This document shows, piece after piece, positions 39,214-46,434 of a stretch of 50,014 nucleotides of DNA. Source of the stretch: Candidatus Rokubacteria bacterium 13_1_40CM_69_27 (GTDB taxonomy: Bacteria > Methylomirabilota > Methylomirabilia > Rokubacteriales > CSP1-6); NCBI GenBank assembly GCA_001917535.1, contig MNEF01000044.1, positions 1 to 50,014 of the forward strand. Reading direction: 5' to 3'. The notes beneath the pieces were generated by a model that searched no databases, was not told the DNA's origin, and was given only the letters and a program-made list of their open reading frames with translations. Position 1 is the stretch's first letter, and the number at the start of each line of letters is the position of its first letter. Made by a program: the position numbers and the translations under genes.

Positions 39214-40223
39214 AGATCGACATCTTCCCCCACATCCTGCCCCGGAAGTACTTCGACCGGATGCTGCAGGTCGCGCCGCCGGGGTTGCACATGCAGAAGC
39301 GAATATCGGGCGTCCCGGTCCTGGTCGACATCGAGCTGCGGCTCAAGATCATGGACCGCTACGAGGGTTACGTGCAGGTCCTCACGCTGGCGGCCCCGCC
39401 CATCGAGGTCGTCGGCGGCCCCGAGGTGAGCCCCGAGCTGGCCCGGCTCGCCAATGACGAGATGGCCGCGCTGGTGGGGAAGCACCCCGACCGGTTCGTC
39501 GGCTTCGTGGCCTCCCTGCCCATGAACAGCCCGGATGCGGCGCTCAAGGAGATCGACCGCGCCCTCGGGGAGCTCGGCGCCACCGGCGTGCAGATGTTCA
39601 GCAACGTCAACGGCCGGCCGCTCGATCGACCGGAGTACCAGCAGCTCTTCACGCGCATGGCCGAGCGCCGGCTGCCCATCTGGATGCACCCGGCCCGGCC
39701 GCCGAGCTTCCCCGACTACGCGGGCGAGCCGCGCTCGAAGTACGACATCTGGTGGGCGTTCGGCTGGCCGTACGAGACGAGCGCGGCCATGGCGCGCCTC
39801 GTCTTTTCCGGGATCTTCGACCGCCACCCCGACCTCGTGATCATCACCCACCACATGGGGGCGATGATCCCGTTCTGCGCGGGGCGGATCGGCGGCGGGC
39901 TCGATCAGCTCGGCAGCCGCACCGACGACCCCGACGACGTCGGCGCCCTCAAGCGGCTCCGGAAGCGTCCGATCGACTACTTCCGGATGTTCTACGGCGA
40001 CACCGCGCTCTTCGGCGCCTGGCACGCGATGGAGAGCGGCCTGGCCTTCTTCGGCGCCGACCAGATCCTCTTCGGCACCGACATGCCCTTCGACCCCGAG
40101 AAGGGGCCTGGCTTCATCCGCGAGACGATCGCCGCGATGGAGCGCATGCGCGCGCCGGCGGACGAAAAGGCCAAGATCTACGAGGGCAACGCGCGGCGCC
40201 TCCTGAAGCTGCGGGTCCGCTGA
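39210..40223 (+). CDS. ACMSD-like amidohydrolase
   Basis: A 337-residue Amidohydro_2 protein of the ACMSD group, whose members decarboxylate or hydrolyse aromatic-derived acids with one metal ion. It begins KIDIFPHILPRKYFDRML. It also has FVGFVASLPMNSPDAALKEI, a ligand His in LPIWMHPARPP, VIITHHMGAMIPFCAGR and the terminal Asp in ILFGTDMPFDPEKG. The N-terminal motif has a single His (FPHI) rather than HxH, as I recall for several ACMSD relatives. Position after the TRAP permease suggests it acts on the imported or decarboxylated compound. Confidence 0.88.
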   Translation: MKIDIFPHILPRKYFDRMLQVAPPGLHMQKRISGVPVLVDIELRLKIMDRYEGYVQVLTLAAPPIEVVGGPEVSPELARLANDEMAALVGKHPDRFVGFVASLPMNSPDAALKEIDRALGELGATGVQMFSNVNGRPLDRPEYQQLFTRMAERRLPIWMHPARPPSFPDYAGEPRSKYDIWWAFGWPYETSAAMARLVFSGIFDRHPDLVIITHHMGAMIPFCAGRIGGGLDQLGSRTDDPDDVGALKRLRKRPIDYFRMFYGDTALFGAWHAMESGLAFFGADQILFGTDMPFDPEKGPGFIRETIAAMERMRAPADEKAKIYEGNARRLLKLRVR

Positions 40224-40234
40224 GGAGAACGGCC

Positions 40235-41419
40235 ATGGCCGAGCCGGTCCAGTTCAACCCGCTGCTCCCGGAGGTCGTCGCCGACCCCTATCCCACCTAC
40301 CACCGGCTGCGGGCCGAGGACCCCGTGCATCTGAGCCCGACGGGCGTGTGGTTCCTCACGCGCTACGACGACGCGGCGATGATCCTGCGCGATCCCCGCT
40401 TCGGCAAGAGGGGCTACCAGCAGCTTCTCACCGCGCGCTTCGGGCGCGAGGGGCTCGGCCGGTCGATGCTCTTTCAGGACCCGCCCGATCACACCCGCCT
40501 GCGCACGCTCGTAAGCAAGGCCTTCACCCCGCGCGTGATCGAGGGTATGCGCGGCCACATCCAGCAAATCGTGGACCGCCTGCTGGACGACGTGAAGGGT
40601 AAGGGGACGATGGACGTCGTCGCGGACCTCGCCTATCCGCTGCCCGTCAATGTCATCTGCGAGATGGTGGGCGTGCCGGCCGGAGACCGCGAGCGCTTCG
40701 GGCAATGGTCGCACGACATCGCGCGCAGCCTCGACGCCATCGCCTTCCCCGATCCCGAGATCGTCGAGCGGGCCAACCGGGCCGAGGACGGGCTGAACGA
40801 CTACTTCCACGAGCTCGTGGCGGAGCGACGGCGGGCGCCGCGTGGCGATCTCCTGAGCGCGCTGATCGCCGCCGAGGAGGCGGGCGACCGGCTCAGCACC
40901 GAGGAGCTGTTCGCCACCGGCATCCTCCTCTTCATCGCCGGCCACGAGACGACCGTCAACCTCATCGGCAACGGCACGCTGGCCCTGCTGCGCCACCCCG
41001 ACCAGATGCGGAGGCTGCGGGAGGATCCGTCGCTCATCGCGAGCGCCGTGGAGGAGCTCCTGCGCTACGACAGCCCCGTGCAGCGCACGGGCCGCATCGT
41101 CTACGAGGACGTCGTCATCGACGGCAAGACCATCCCCAAGGGCTCGCTCACCGTCGGCCTGCTCGGCGCGGCCAACCGCGACCCCGCGCACTTTCCCGAC
41201 CCCGACCGCCTGGACATCACGCGCGGCGCCACCCACCATCTCGCCTTCGGCTGGGGCATCCACTTCTGCCTGGGCGCCCCGCTGGCGCGCCTGGAGGGCC
41301 AGATCGCCATCGGCACGCTGCTGCGCCGCCTGCCGCGCCTGGCGCTGGCCGCCGAGCATCTCGAGTGGCGCGAGACCTCCACGCTGCGCGGGCTCCAGAG
41401 GCTGCCGGTCGCGTTTTGA
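40235..41419 (+). CDS. Cytochrome P450
   Basis: A 394-residue class I-type bacterial P450. The I-helix oxygen-activation motif is AGHETT near residues 235-240, the K-helix ExxR is EELLRYDSPVQRTGR, and the heme-binding loop is FGWGIHFCLGAPLAR with C345 as thiolate ligand. ATG 40235 follows TGAGGAGAAC. No ferredoxin or ferredoxin reductase is encoded near it, so redox partners are elsewhere. Last gene of the UbiD/TAXI operon, 11 bases after the amidohydrolase; it could hydroxylate the decarboxylated product. A strong hairpin follows at 41478. Confidence 0.93.
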   Translation: MAEPVQFNPLLPEVVADPYPTYHRLRAEDPVHLSPTGVWFLTRYDDAAMILRDPRFGKRGYQQLLTARFGREGLGRSMLFQDPPDHTRLRTLVSKAFTPRVIEGMRGHIQQIVDRLLDDVKGKGTMDVVADLAYPLPVNVICEMVGVPAGDRERFGQWSHDIARSLDAIAFPDPEIVERANRAEDGLNDYFHELVAERRRAPRGDLLSALIAAEEAGDRLSTEELFATGILLFIAGHETTVNLIGNGTLALLRHPDQMRRLREDPSLIASAVEELLRYDSPVQRTGRIVYEDVVIDGKTIPKGSLTVGLLGAANRDPAHFPDPDRLDITRGATHHLAFGWGIHFCLGAPLARLEGQIAIGTLLRRLPRLALAAEHLEWRETSTLRGLQRLPVAF

Positions 41420-41477
41420 CGTCTGCTGTACACGCGACTCAAGCACGTAGGGCAAAGTTCCGTCGCTGCCCCGCCGC

Positions 41478-41504
41478 CTAGCCCAACTGCGGAAGTTGGG
41501 CTAG
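41478..41504 (+). terminator. Perfect 11-bp hairpin after the P450 operon
   Basis: CTAGCCCAACT and AGTTGGGCTAG pair perfectly around a GCGGA loop. There is no T-run, so this is not a textbook terminator, but its place just after the operon suggests transcript ending or RNA stabilisation. The rest of 41420-41698 has a TTGGCA at 41570-41575 followed by a weak TAACAT (41596-41601), a possible promoter for the next gene, and otherwise nothing I recognise. Confidence 0.5.
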
Positions 41505-41698
41505 CGACAGCCCTGGGCGGCCCGGTTCGGCTCTTTCCGGGCAATCGTCTGGTCGTCACCACCGAATTCTTGGCAGAGCCGTCAGACCGTCCTTGTAACA
41601 TGCTGCCCAGAAAATGCGTGCGGCGATGCGATCTCGGCGGTAGCAGCGGCTGCGGGCCCGGGCGCCGGCGGCCGGAGACACACAAGGAGGGGCTTCGC

Positions 41699-42757
41699 AT
41701 GAGACACGGCAAAGCAGCAGTTCTCACCCTGTTCATGGCGCTGGTGGTCTTCCTGCCGACAGCGGCCCTGGCGGACGAGAGTGGTGGACTGCCAGCGATC
41801 GACGACCGGGTCGCCGCCCTCGAAGGCCAGGTGGCCGACCTGCGGAAGGCATTCGATACCCGGGTCACTACCCTCGAAGGCCAGGTGGCCGACCTGGGGA
41901 AAATAGTTTTGGCGCTGCAAGGCCGGGTGGCCACGCTGGAGTCCAACCGCGCCCTGGCCCTGGCCCCCTTTGTCAGCGTGGATCAGAACATGATCAACGG
42001 CCTCCGCGGACCCCACGTGATTCTTAGCGGCGCCAACGTCCACGTCCAGAGCGGCTTGGGCCTGACCGACGACCGCCAGGCCGGGCTCGCGTCCGGCCTG
42101 GGCAATCTCGTGGTGGGCTACAACGAGGTGCCGGTCGAAGAAGAGGTGCTGGTCGTCTTACAGCCCGGGGACCGCCACGGCTCCCACAACGTGATCATCG
42201 GTCCGGAACACCGGTTCTCAAGCGTGGGGGGATTCGTGGTGGGCTTTCACAACACGGTCAGCGGCGACTTTGCCAGCGTCAGCGGGGGCTCAACTAACAC
42301 GGCCAGCGGTGACTTTGCCAGCGTCAGCGGGGGGGGAGCCAACGCGGCCAGCGGCGACTTTGCCAGCGTCAGCGGGGGCGCCTCCAACACGGCCAGCGGG
42401 GTCCTTGCCAGCGTGAGCGGCGGCGCCGCCAACACGGCAAAGGGGGTGCGGGCCAGCGTCAGCGGGGGCTCCGGCAACACGGCCAGCGGGGGCGTGGCCA
42501 GCGTCAGCGGGGGCACCGGCAACACGGCCAGCGGGGGAGTGGCCAGCGTCAGCGGGGGGGGATCCAACACGGCCAGCGGGAGCCTGGCCAGCGTCAGCGG
42601 AGGATCCGGCAACACGGCCAGCGGGCTCCTTTCCAGCGTCAGCGGGGGCGCCGCCAACACGGCCAGCGGGGCCCGGGCCAGCGTCAGCGGGGGCTTGATT
42701 CGCAGCGCACCAGCGACGGACGACTGGGCTGCCGGTGCCCTGTTCCAGGATTTCTAA
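41699..42757 (+). CDS. Secreted protein with coiled coil and ten 15-residue SVSGG repeats
   Basis: A 352-residue exported protein. ATG 41699 follows AAGGAGGGG and starts a signal peptide (AVLTLFMALVVFLPTAALA). Next comes a short heptad region (DDRVAALEGQVADLRKAFDT, VTTLEGQVADL), a bridging domain with VVGYNEV and HNVIIGPEH, and then ten near-identical 15-residue repeats of the form GDFASVSGGSTNTAS. The end is short (LIRSAPATDDWAAGALFQDF) with no membrane anchor. The repeats resemble YadA-head/beta-roll sequences, so a surface fibre or adhesin-like role is plausible; no function is known to me. Coding DNA of the repeats is a 45-bp tandem array. Confidence 0.82.
   Translation: MRHGKAAVLTLFMALVVFLPTAALADESGGLPAIDDRVAALEGQVADLRKAFDTRVTTLEGQVADLGKIVLALQGRVATLESNRALALAPFVSVDQNMINGLRGPHVILSGANVHVQSGLGLTDDRQAGLASGLGNLVVGYNEVPVEEEVLVVLQPGDRHGSHNVIIGPEHRFSSVGGFVVGFHNTVSGDFASVSGGSTNTASGDFASVSGGGANAASGDFASVSGGASNTASGVLASVSGGAANTAKGVRASVSGGSGNTASGGVASVSGGTGNTASGGVASVSGGGSNTASGSLASVSGGSGNTASGLLSSVSGGAANTASGARASVSGGLIRSAPATDDWAAGALFQDF
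42254..42703 (+). repeat. 45-bp tandem repeat array, ten units
   Basis: Each unit contains the near-constant blocks GCCAGCGTCAGCGGGGG and AACACGGCCAGCGG with variable codons at three or four positions, and reads as 15 residues. The approximate edges are given from the first GDFAS to the last SVSGG. Units stay in frame, so copy-number changes would lengthen or shorten the protein without destroying it. Confidence 0.85.
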
Positions 42758-42819
42758 CCGACGGCTTACCGCGCGCAGCCGGCCCGGTGTCCCCAGTCGC
42801 CGGGCCCGGCCGCGCCTGC

Positions 42820-44556
42820 TTAAGCCCTCTCCACCATATACAGGTGCAGCAGCATGTCCACGTAGATGTTGGCTTCGACGACGAGCTCGCCCTGGCGGTT
42901 CCGCTCGATGCCGCGGACCCAGGGCTTGGCCGCTGCGTAGCGCACCAGCCAGGCGACGGGGATGTAGCCGACGTCGGTCTGCAGAATTTCCTCGGCCCGC
43001 GCGTAGTGCTGCAGGCGCTTCTTTTGGTCGCGGGTGTCGCGTCCGGCTTCGAGCTCGCGGTCGAAGGCGTCGTTGACCCAGGCCTGGCGCCGGCCGGTCG
43101 TCTTCTTGCCGTAGAAGGTGTCGAAGTACTCGTTGTGCGGGTCCGGGTAGTCCATGAACCAGCTGATCCACACGAATTGAAGATCTTGCTTCCAGAGGCG
43201 CTCGATGAACACGCGCGGCTCCAGCACCTCGAGCTCGGTTCTCATCCCCAGGTGCTCGAGCAGCACCGCCTGCGCGGCCTCGGCCAGGGGCTTGGAGCCC
43301 AGCGCCTGCTCCCGCATCGAGAGCGTGATCCGGGGCCAGTTGCGCCCGCCCTCGAACGGCGTGCCCTTGAGCATGGACAGGGCGAGCTGGGGGTCGAACT
43401 TCTGCAGGCCGCGGATATTGGAATTGTCGAGCGCGCCCGGGAAGCCGGGCGGGATCATCGAGTGGGCGGGCGCGGCGAAGCCCTGGGCCACCCTCACGAT
43501 GTTCTCGCGGTCGAGGGCGTGGGCGACCGCCCGGCGCACCTTGAGGTTGTCGAACGGCGGCTTGGTGACCTGAGGGATCAGGTACCAGGTGCCGGGGAAG
43601 GGGTAGCGGAAGACCTCCTTTTCGGTCTTCGGATTCGACTGCAGTCGGCGCAGGTCGCCCGTCTGGAGCGAGGTCATGTCGATCTCGCTGTTCTCGTAGG
43701 CGAGCGCTCCGGAGGCAACCGGGATGATCGGGATCACCACCCGGTCGAGCGTGACGTCCCGGGCGCCGAAGAAGTGCCGGTTCTTCCGGAGCACCATGAC
43801 CTTGTGGTGCTCCCAGCTCTCCAGCACGAAGGGGCCGTTGCCGACGATGTTGCCGGCCTCCGTCCACTTGTCGCCGTGCTTCTCGACCGAGGGCCGGTGC
43901 GCGGGCAGCGCCGCCAGGTAGGCGGCGAGCACCGGGAAGTAGCCGCGCGGGCCCTCCAGCGTCACCTCGAGCGTCCAATCGTCCCGGGCGCGCACGCCGA
44001 CCCGGCCGGGGTCGGTCACCTGCTTCTTGTTGAACGCCTCGGCGTTCTTGATGTCGTAGAGGAACGACGCGTACGGGGCGGCGGTGGCGGGGTCGAGCTG
44101 GCGCTTCCATGACCACTCGAAGTCGCGGGCCGTGCACGGAGTGCCGTCCGACCACCGGGAGTCCTTGCGGAAGGTGAAGGTCCACATGGAGCCGTCGTTG
44201 CTGGACGCCACCCTCTCGGCCACGTAGGGGACCGCCTGGAGATCGGCGTTGAACTTCATGAGCCCGGCGAAGAGGGCGGGAACACCGAGGCAATAGAGGT
44301 CTCTGTTGTAGTCGTGGCTGGAGGGGTCCTTCTGATACCAGCCGCCGCCGCCGTACCTGAACGTCTGGTCCTTGGCGAGTTTCTCGCCCGGTGCGAGCTT
44401 GGGGGCAGCGGCGGCCGGCCGGCCGTTGAAGCCGGCGGCGCCCAGCGTCGCCAGTGACGCGGCGATCTTGAGGAAGTCCCGGCGCGGCACGCCAGCGGCG
44501 GCCAGACGCGCGGCCAGCAGGTCGAGCTGGGCATCGGAGATCGGCGGAATCCTCAT
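42820..44556 (-). CDS. ABC transporter substrate-binding protein, peptide/nickel (SBP_bac_5) family
   Basis: A 578-residue solute-binding protein from ATG 44556, which has GGAGGA eight or so bases upstream. The N-terminus carries a Tat signal: RRDFLKIAASLATLGAAG. The body shows the family features VPYVAERVASSNDGSMWTFT, FRKDSRWSDGTPCTARDFEW and RRAVAHALDRENIV. Folded export by Tat is less usual for this family but frequent in high-GC lineages. Transports peptides or other small organics; the real ligand is unknown. Last of three genes of an ABC import operon; only the ATPase genes are missing. Confidence 0.9.
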   Translation of the reverse strand: MRIPPISDAQLDLLAARLAAAGVPRRDFLKIAASLATLGAAGFNGRPAAAAPKLAPGEKLAKDQTFRYGGGGWYQKDPSSHDYNRDLYCLGVPALFAGLMKFNADLQAVPYVAERVASSNDGSMWTFTFRKDSRWSDGTPCTARDFEWSWKRQLDPATAAPYASFLYDIKNAEAFNKKQVTDPGRVGVRARDDWTLEVTLEGPRGYFPVLAAYLAALPAHRPSVEKHGDKWTEAGNIVGNGPFVLESWEHHKVMVLRKNRHFFGARDVTLDRVVIPIIPVASGALAYENSEIDMTSLQTGDLRRLQSNPKTEKEVFRYPFPGTWYLIPQVTKPPFDNLKVRRAVAHALDRENIVRVAQGFAAPAHSMIPPGFPGALDNSNIRGLQKFDPQLALSMLKGTPFEGGRNWPRITLSMREQALGSKPLAEAAQAVLLEHLGMRTELEVLEPRVFIERLWKQDLQFVWISWFMDYPDPHNEYFDTFYGKKTTGRRQAWVNDAFDRELEAGRDTRDQKKRLQHYARAEEILQTDVGYIPVAWLVRYAAAKPWVRGIERNRQGELVVEANIYVDMLLHLYMVERA

Positions 44557-44576
44557 GCGGGTCCTCCGGGTGTCAT

Positions 44577-45446
44577 TTACTTCAGCTTCGGGTCCAGCGC
44601 GTCGCGGACGCCGTCGCCGAGGAACGTGAACGAGAGCATGGTCACGGCGATCGCGATGGACGGAAAGACGCAGAGGTGCCAGTAGGAGCGGAGATACTGC
44701 TGGCCCTCGCCCACCATCTGCCCCCAAGAAGGCGTGGGCGGGTTGATGCCGACGCCGATGAACGACAGCGCCGCCTCGGTGAAGATCGCTTCGGGGATCC
44801 CGAAGGTCACCAGGACGACGATGGGCGTGAGGGCGTTGGGCAGGATGTGGCGGCCGAGCAGCCGCCCGGAGCCGGCTCCCAACGCTCGCGCGCCCTCCAC
44901 GAACTCCTGGGCCTTCAGGCCGAGCACCTGGGCGCGCGTCTGGCGGGCGATGCCCACCCAGCCGGTGAGCCCGATGGCGATGAAGATGTTGGTGAGCCCG
45001 GCGCCGAGCGCGGACATGACGAGGATGACGAAGAGCAGGCGCGGGAAGGCGTACATCACGTCGATGAGGCGTGTCAGGAAGAGATCGACCCGGCCCCCGA
45101 GGTAGCCCGAGAGCGCGCCGATGGGCACGCCGATGAGCACGATGACCACCTGGGCGCCGAGCCCGACGAGCATCGAGATGCGCGCGCCGTAGATCATGCG
45201 CGAGAGCAGGTCGCGGCCGAGCTGGTCGGTGCCCAGGGGGTAGTCGCGCGACGGCGCCTCGTTCAGCCGGCCGAAGTTGGTCTTGGTGTAGGGGTAGGGC
45301 GCCAGCACGTCGGCGAAGATCGCCACCAGGCAGAGCAGGACGACCACGACCGCCCCGGCCATGGCCAGGCGGTTGCGCCGCAGGCGGCGGAGCGCGTCCT
45401 GCCACAGGCTCGTGCCTCGCAGCGGGGCCTCGCCCGTGGGCGCCAT
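44577..45446 (-). CDS. ABC transporter permease (DppC/OppC-like)
   Basis: A 289-residue membrane subunit from ATG 45446. N-terminal part: RLRRNRLAMAGAVVVVLLCL then PLGTDQLGRDLLSRMIYGAR, the usual OppC N-terminal domain. The EAA loop that contacts the ATPase is EFVEGARALGAGSGRLLGRH. It ends SFTFLGDGVRDALDPKLK, the family C-terminus. It starts five bases after the partner permease stops. No ATP-binding subunit is encoded beside it, so ATPases must come from another locus. Confidence 0.92.
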   Translation of the reverse strand: MAPTGEAPLRGTSLWQDALRRLRRNRLAMAGAVVVVLLCLVAIFADVLAPYPYTKTNFGRLNEAPSRDYPLGTDQLGRDLLSRMIYGARISMLVGLGAQVVIVLIGVPIGALSGYLGGRVDLFLTRLIDVMYAFPRLLFVILVMSALGAGLTNIFIAIGLTGWVGIARQTRAQVLGLKAQEFVEGARALGAGSGRLLGRHILPNALTPIVVLVTFGIPEAIFTEAALSFIGVGINPPTPSWGQMVGEGQQYLRSYWHLCVFPSIAIAVTMLSFTFLGDGVRDALDPKLK

Positions 45447-45451
45447 CGCGA

Positions 45452-46378
45452 CTAGTAGCGGATCCTCGGGTCGAGCGCGCCGTAGAGCAGGTCGACCACG
45501 AGATTCATCACAGCCAGGAAGGCGCCGTAGGCCAGCACCACCGCCATGATCATCGGGTAGTCGCGGCCCGTCATCGAGAGCACGAAGAAGCGGCCCATGC
45601 CGGGGACGCGGAAGATCGCCTCCACGAAGAACGAGCCCGTCCCCACCGCGGCGAACATCGGCCCCAGCAGCGTCACCACGGGGATGAAAGCGTTCTTGAG
45701 CGCGTGCTTGAAGATCACCGGGCCCTCGCTGAGGCCCTTGGCGCGCGCGGTGAGCGTGTAGTCGGCGCGGATGACCTCCAGCATGCTCGCCCGCGTGAAG
45801 CGCGCGATGATACCCAGCGGGCCGAGGGCCAGCGTGACCGTGGGCAGCACCCAGGTGCGCGGCGAGTCCCAGCCGCCCGTGGGGAAGAGCGGGACGACGA
45901 ACGAGAACATGATGATGGCGAAGACGGCCAGGACGAAGTTCGGCACGGCGACGCCGAACGTGGCCAGGCTCACCGAGACGTAGTCCCAGGCGCGGTTCTG
46001 GTAGACGGCGGCCAGGATGCCGAGCATGAGCCCGCCGGCAATCGCCAGGGCCAGCGCCATCGTGCCCAGCAGCAGCGAGACCGGGAACGTCTCGGCCAGG
46101 ATCTCGCGGACCGTGCGCGACCGGTAGACGAAGGAGGTGCCGAAGTCGCCGCGGACGGCCTTGCCCACGAAGATCAGGAACTGCTCGTGGAGCGGCTTGT
46201 CGAGCCCGTAGCGCTCGGCGAGGTTCCGCTGGGCCTCGGGGGAGAGGGGATTGGCGCCCTCCGCCACGGGGTCGAGCGGGCTTCCCGGCGTGGCGTGCAT
46301 CACCAGGAAGGTCACGAGCGCCATGGCCAGGAGCGTGGGCACCAGCCACAGGATGCGGCGAATGGCGTAAGTGAGCAC
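45452..46378 (-). CDS. ABC transporter permease (DppB/OppB-like)
   Basis: A 308-residue membrane subunit. GTG 46378 gives VLTYAIRRILWLVPTLLAMA, the normal family start; an in-frame ATG at 46405 would add nine residues that overlap the promoter region. Also seen are HATPGSPLDP, RYGLDKPLHEQFLIFVGKAV and the EAA loop DYTLTARAKGLSEGPVIFKH. The end is DLLYGALDPRIRY. First gene of the ABC operon, divergent from the TPP enzyme gene with 56 bases between the start codons. Confidence 0.92.
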   Translation of the reverse strand: MLTYAIRRILWLVPTLLAMALVTFLVMHATPGSPLDPVAEGANPLSPEAQRNLAERYGLDKPLHEQFLIFVGKAVRGDFGTSFVYRSRTVREILAETFPVSLLLGTMALALAIAGGLMLGILAAVYQNRAWDYVSVSLATFGVAVPNFVLAVFAIIMFSFVVPLFPTGGWDSPRTWVLPTVTLALGPLGIIARFTRASMLEVIRADYTLTARAKGLSEGPVIFKHALKNAFIPVVTLLGPMFAAVGTGSFFVEAIFRVPGMGRFFVLSMTGRDYPMIMAVVLAYGAFLAVMNLVVDLLYGALDPRIRY

Positions 46379-46392
46379 CGGGCGTCGAGGTA

Positions 46393-46398
46393 TACAAT
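46393..46398 (+). promoter_or_regulatory. -10 element for the TPP enzyme operon in a divergent region
   Basis: TACAAT lies 36 bases before ATG 46435, with GAGGAG as ribosome-binding site at 46422-46427. The adjoining GTATAC is palindromic, so the same few bases can supply a -10 (TATACC) for the divergent ABC operon, 10 bases before its GTG. The two promoters probably compete. Confidence 0.45.
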
Positions 46399-46434
46399 AA
46401 CCCACCCAACCCTCCCGAACCGAGGAGCCAGACG

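Noticed and set aside
37041..40223. 1060-codon plus-strand ORF across the TRAP permease and amidohydrolase
   Set aside because: Only its last third, in the amidohydrolase frame, is meaningful. The beginning reads the permease gene out of frame.
42254..42703. CRISPR-like regular repetition
   Set aside because: Units are continuous 45-bp coding repeats without distinct spacers, and there are no cas genes.
42290..44293. Long minus-strand ORF crossing the 45-bp repeat array and the binding-protein gene
   Set aside because: The repeat unit is a multiple of three and lacks stops in several frames, and the rest is an off-frame reading of the SBP gene. The plus-strand repeat protein has a signal peptide and ribosome-binding site.
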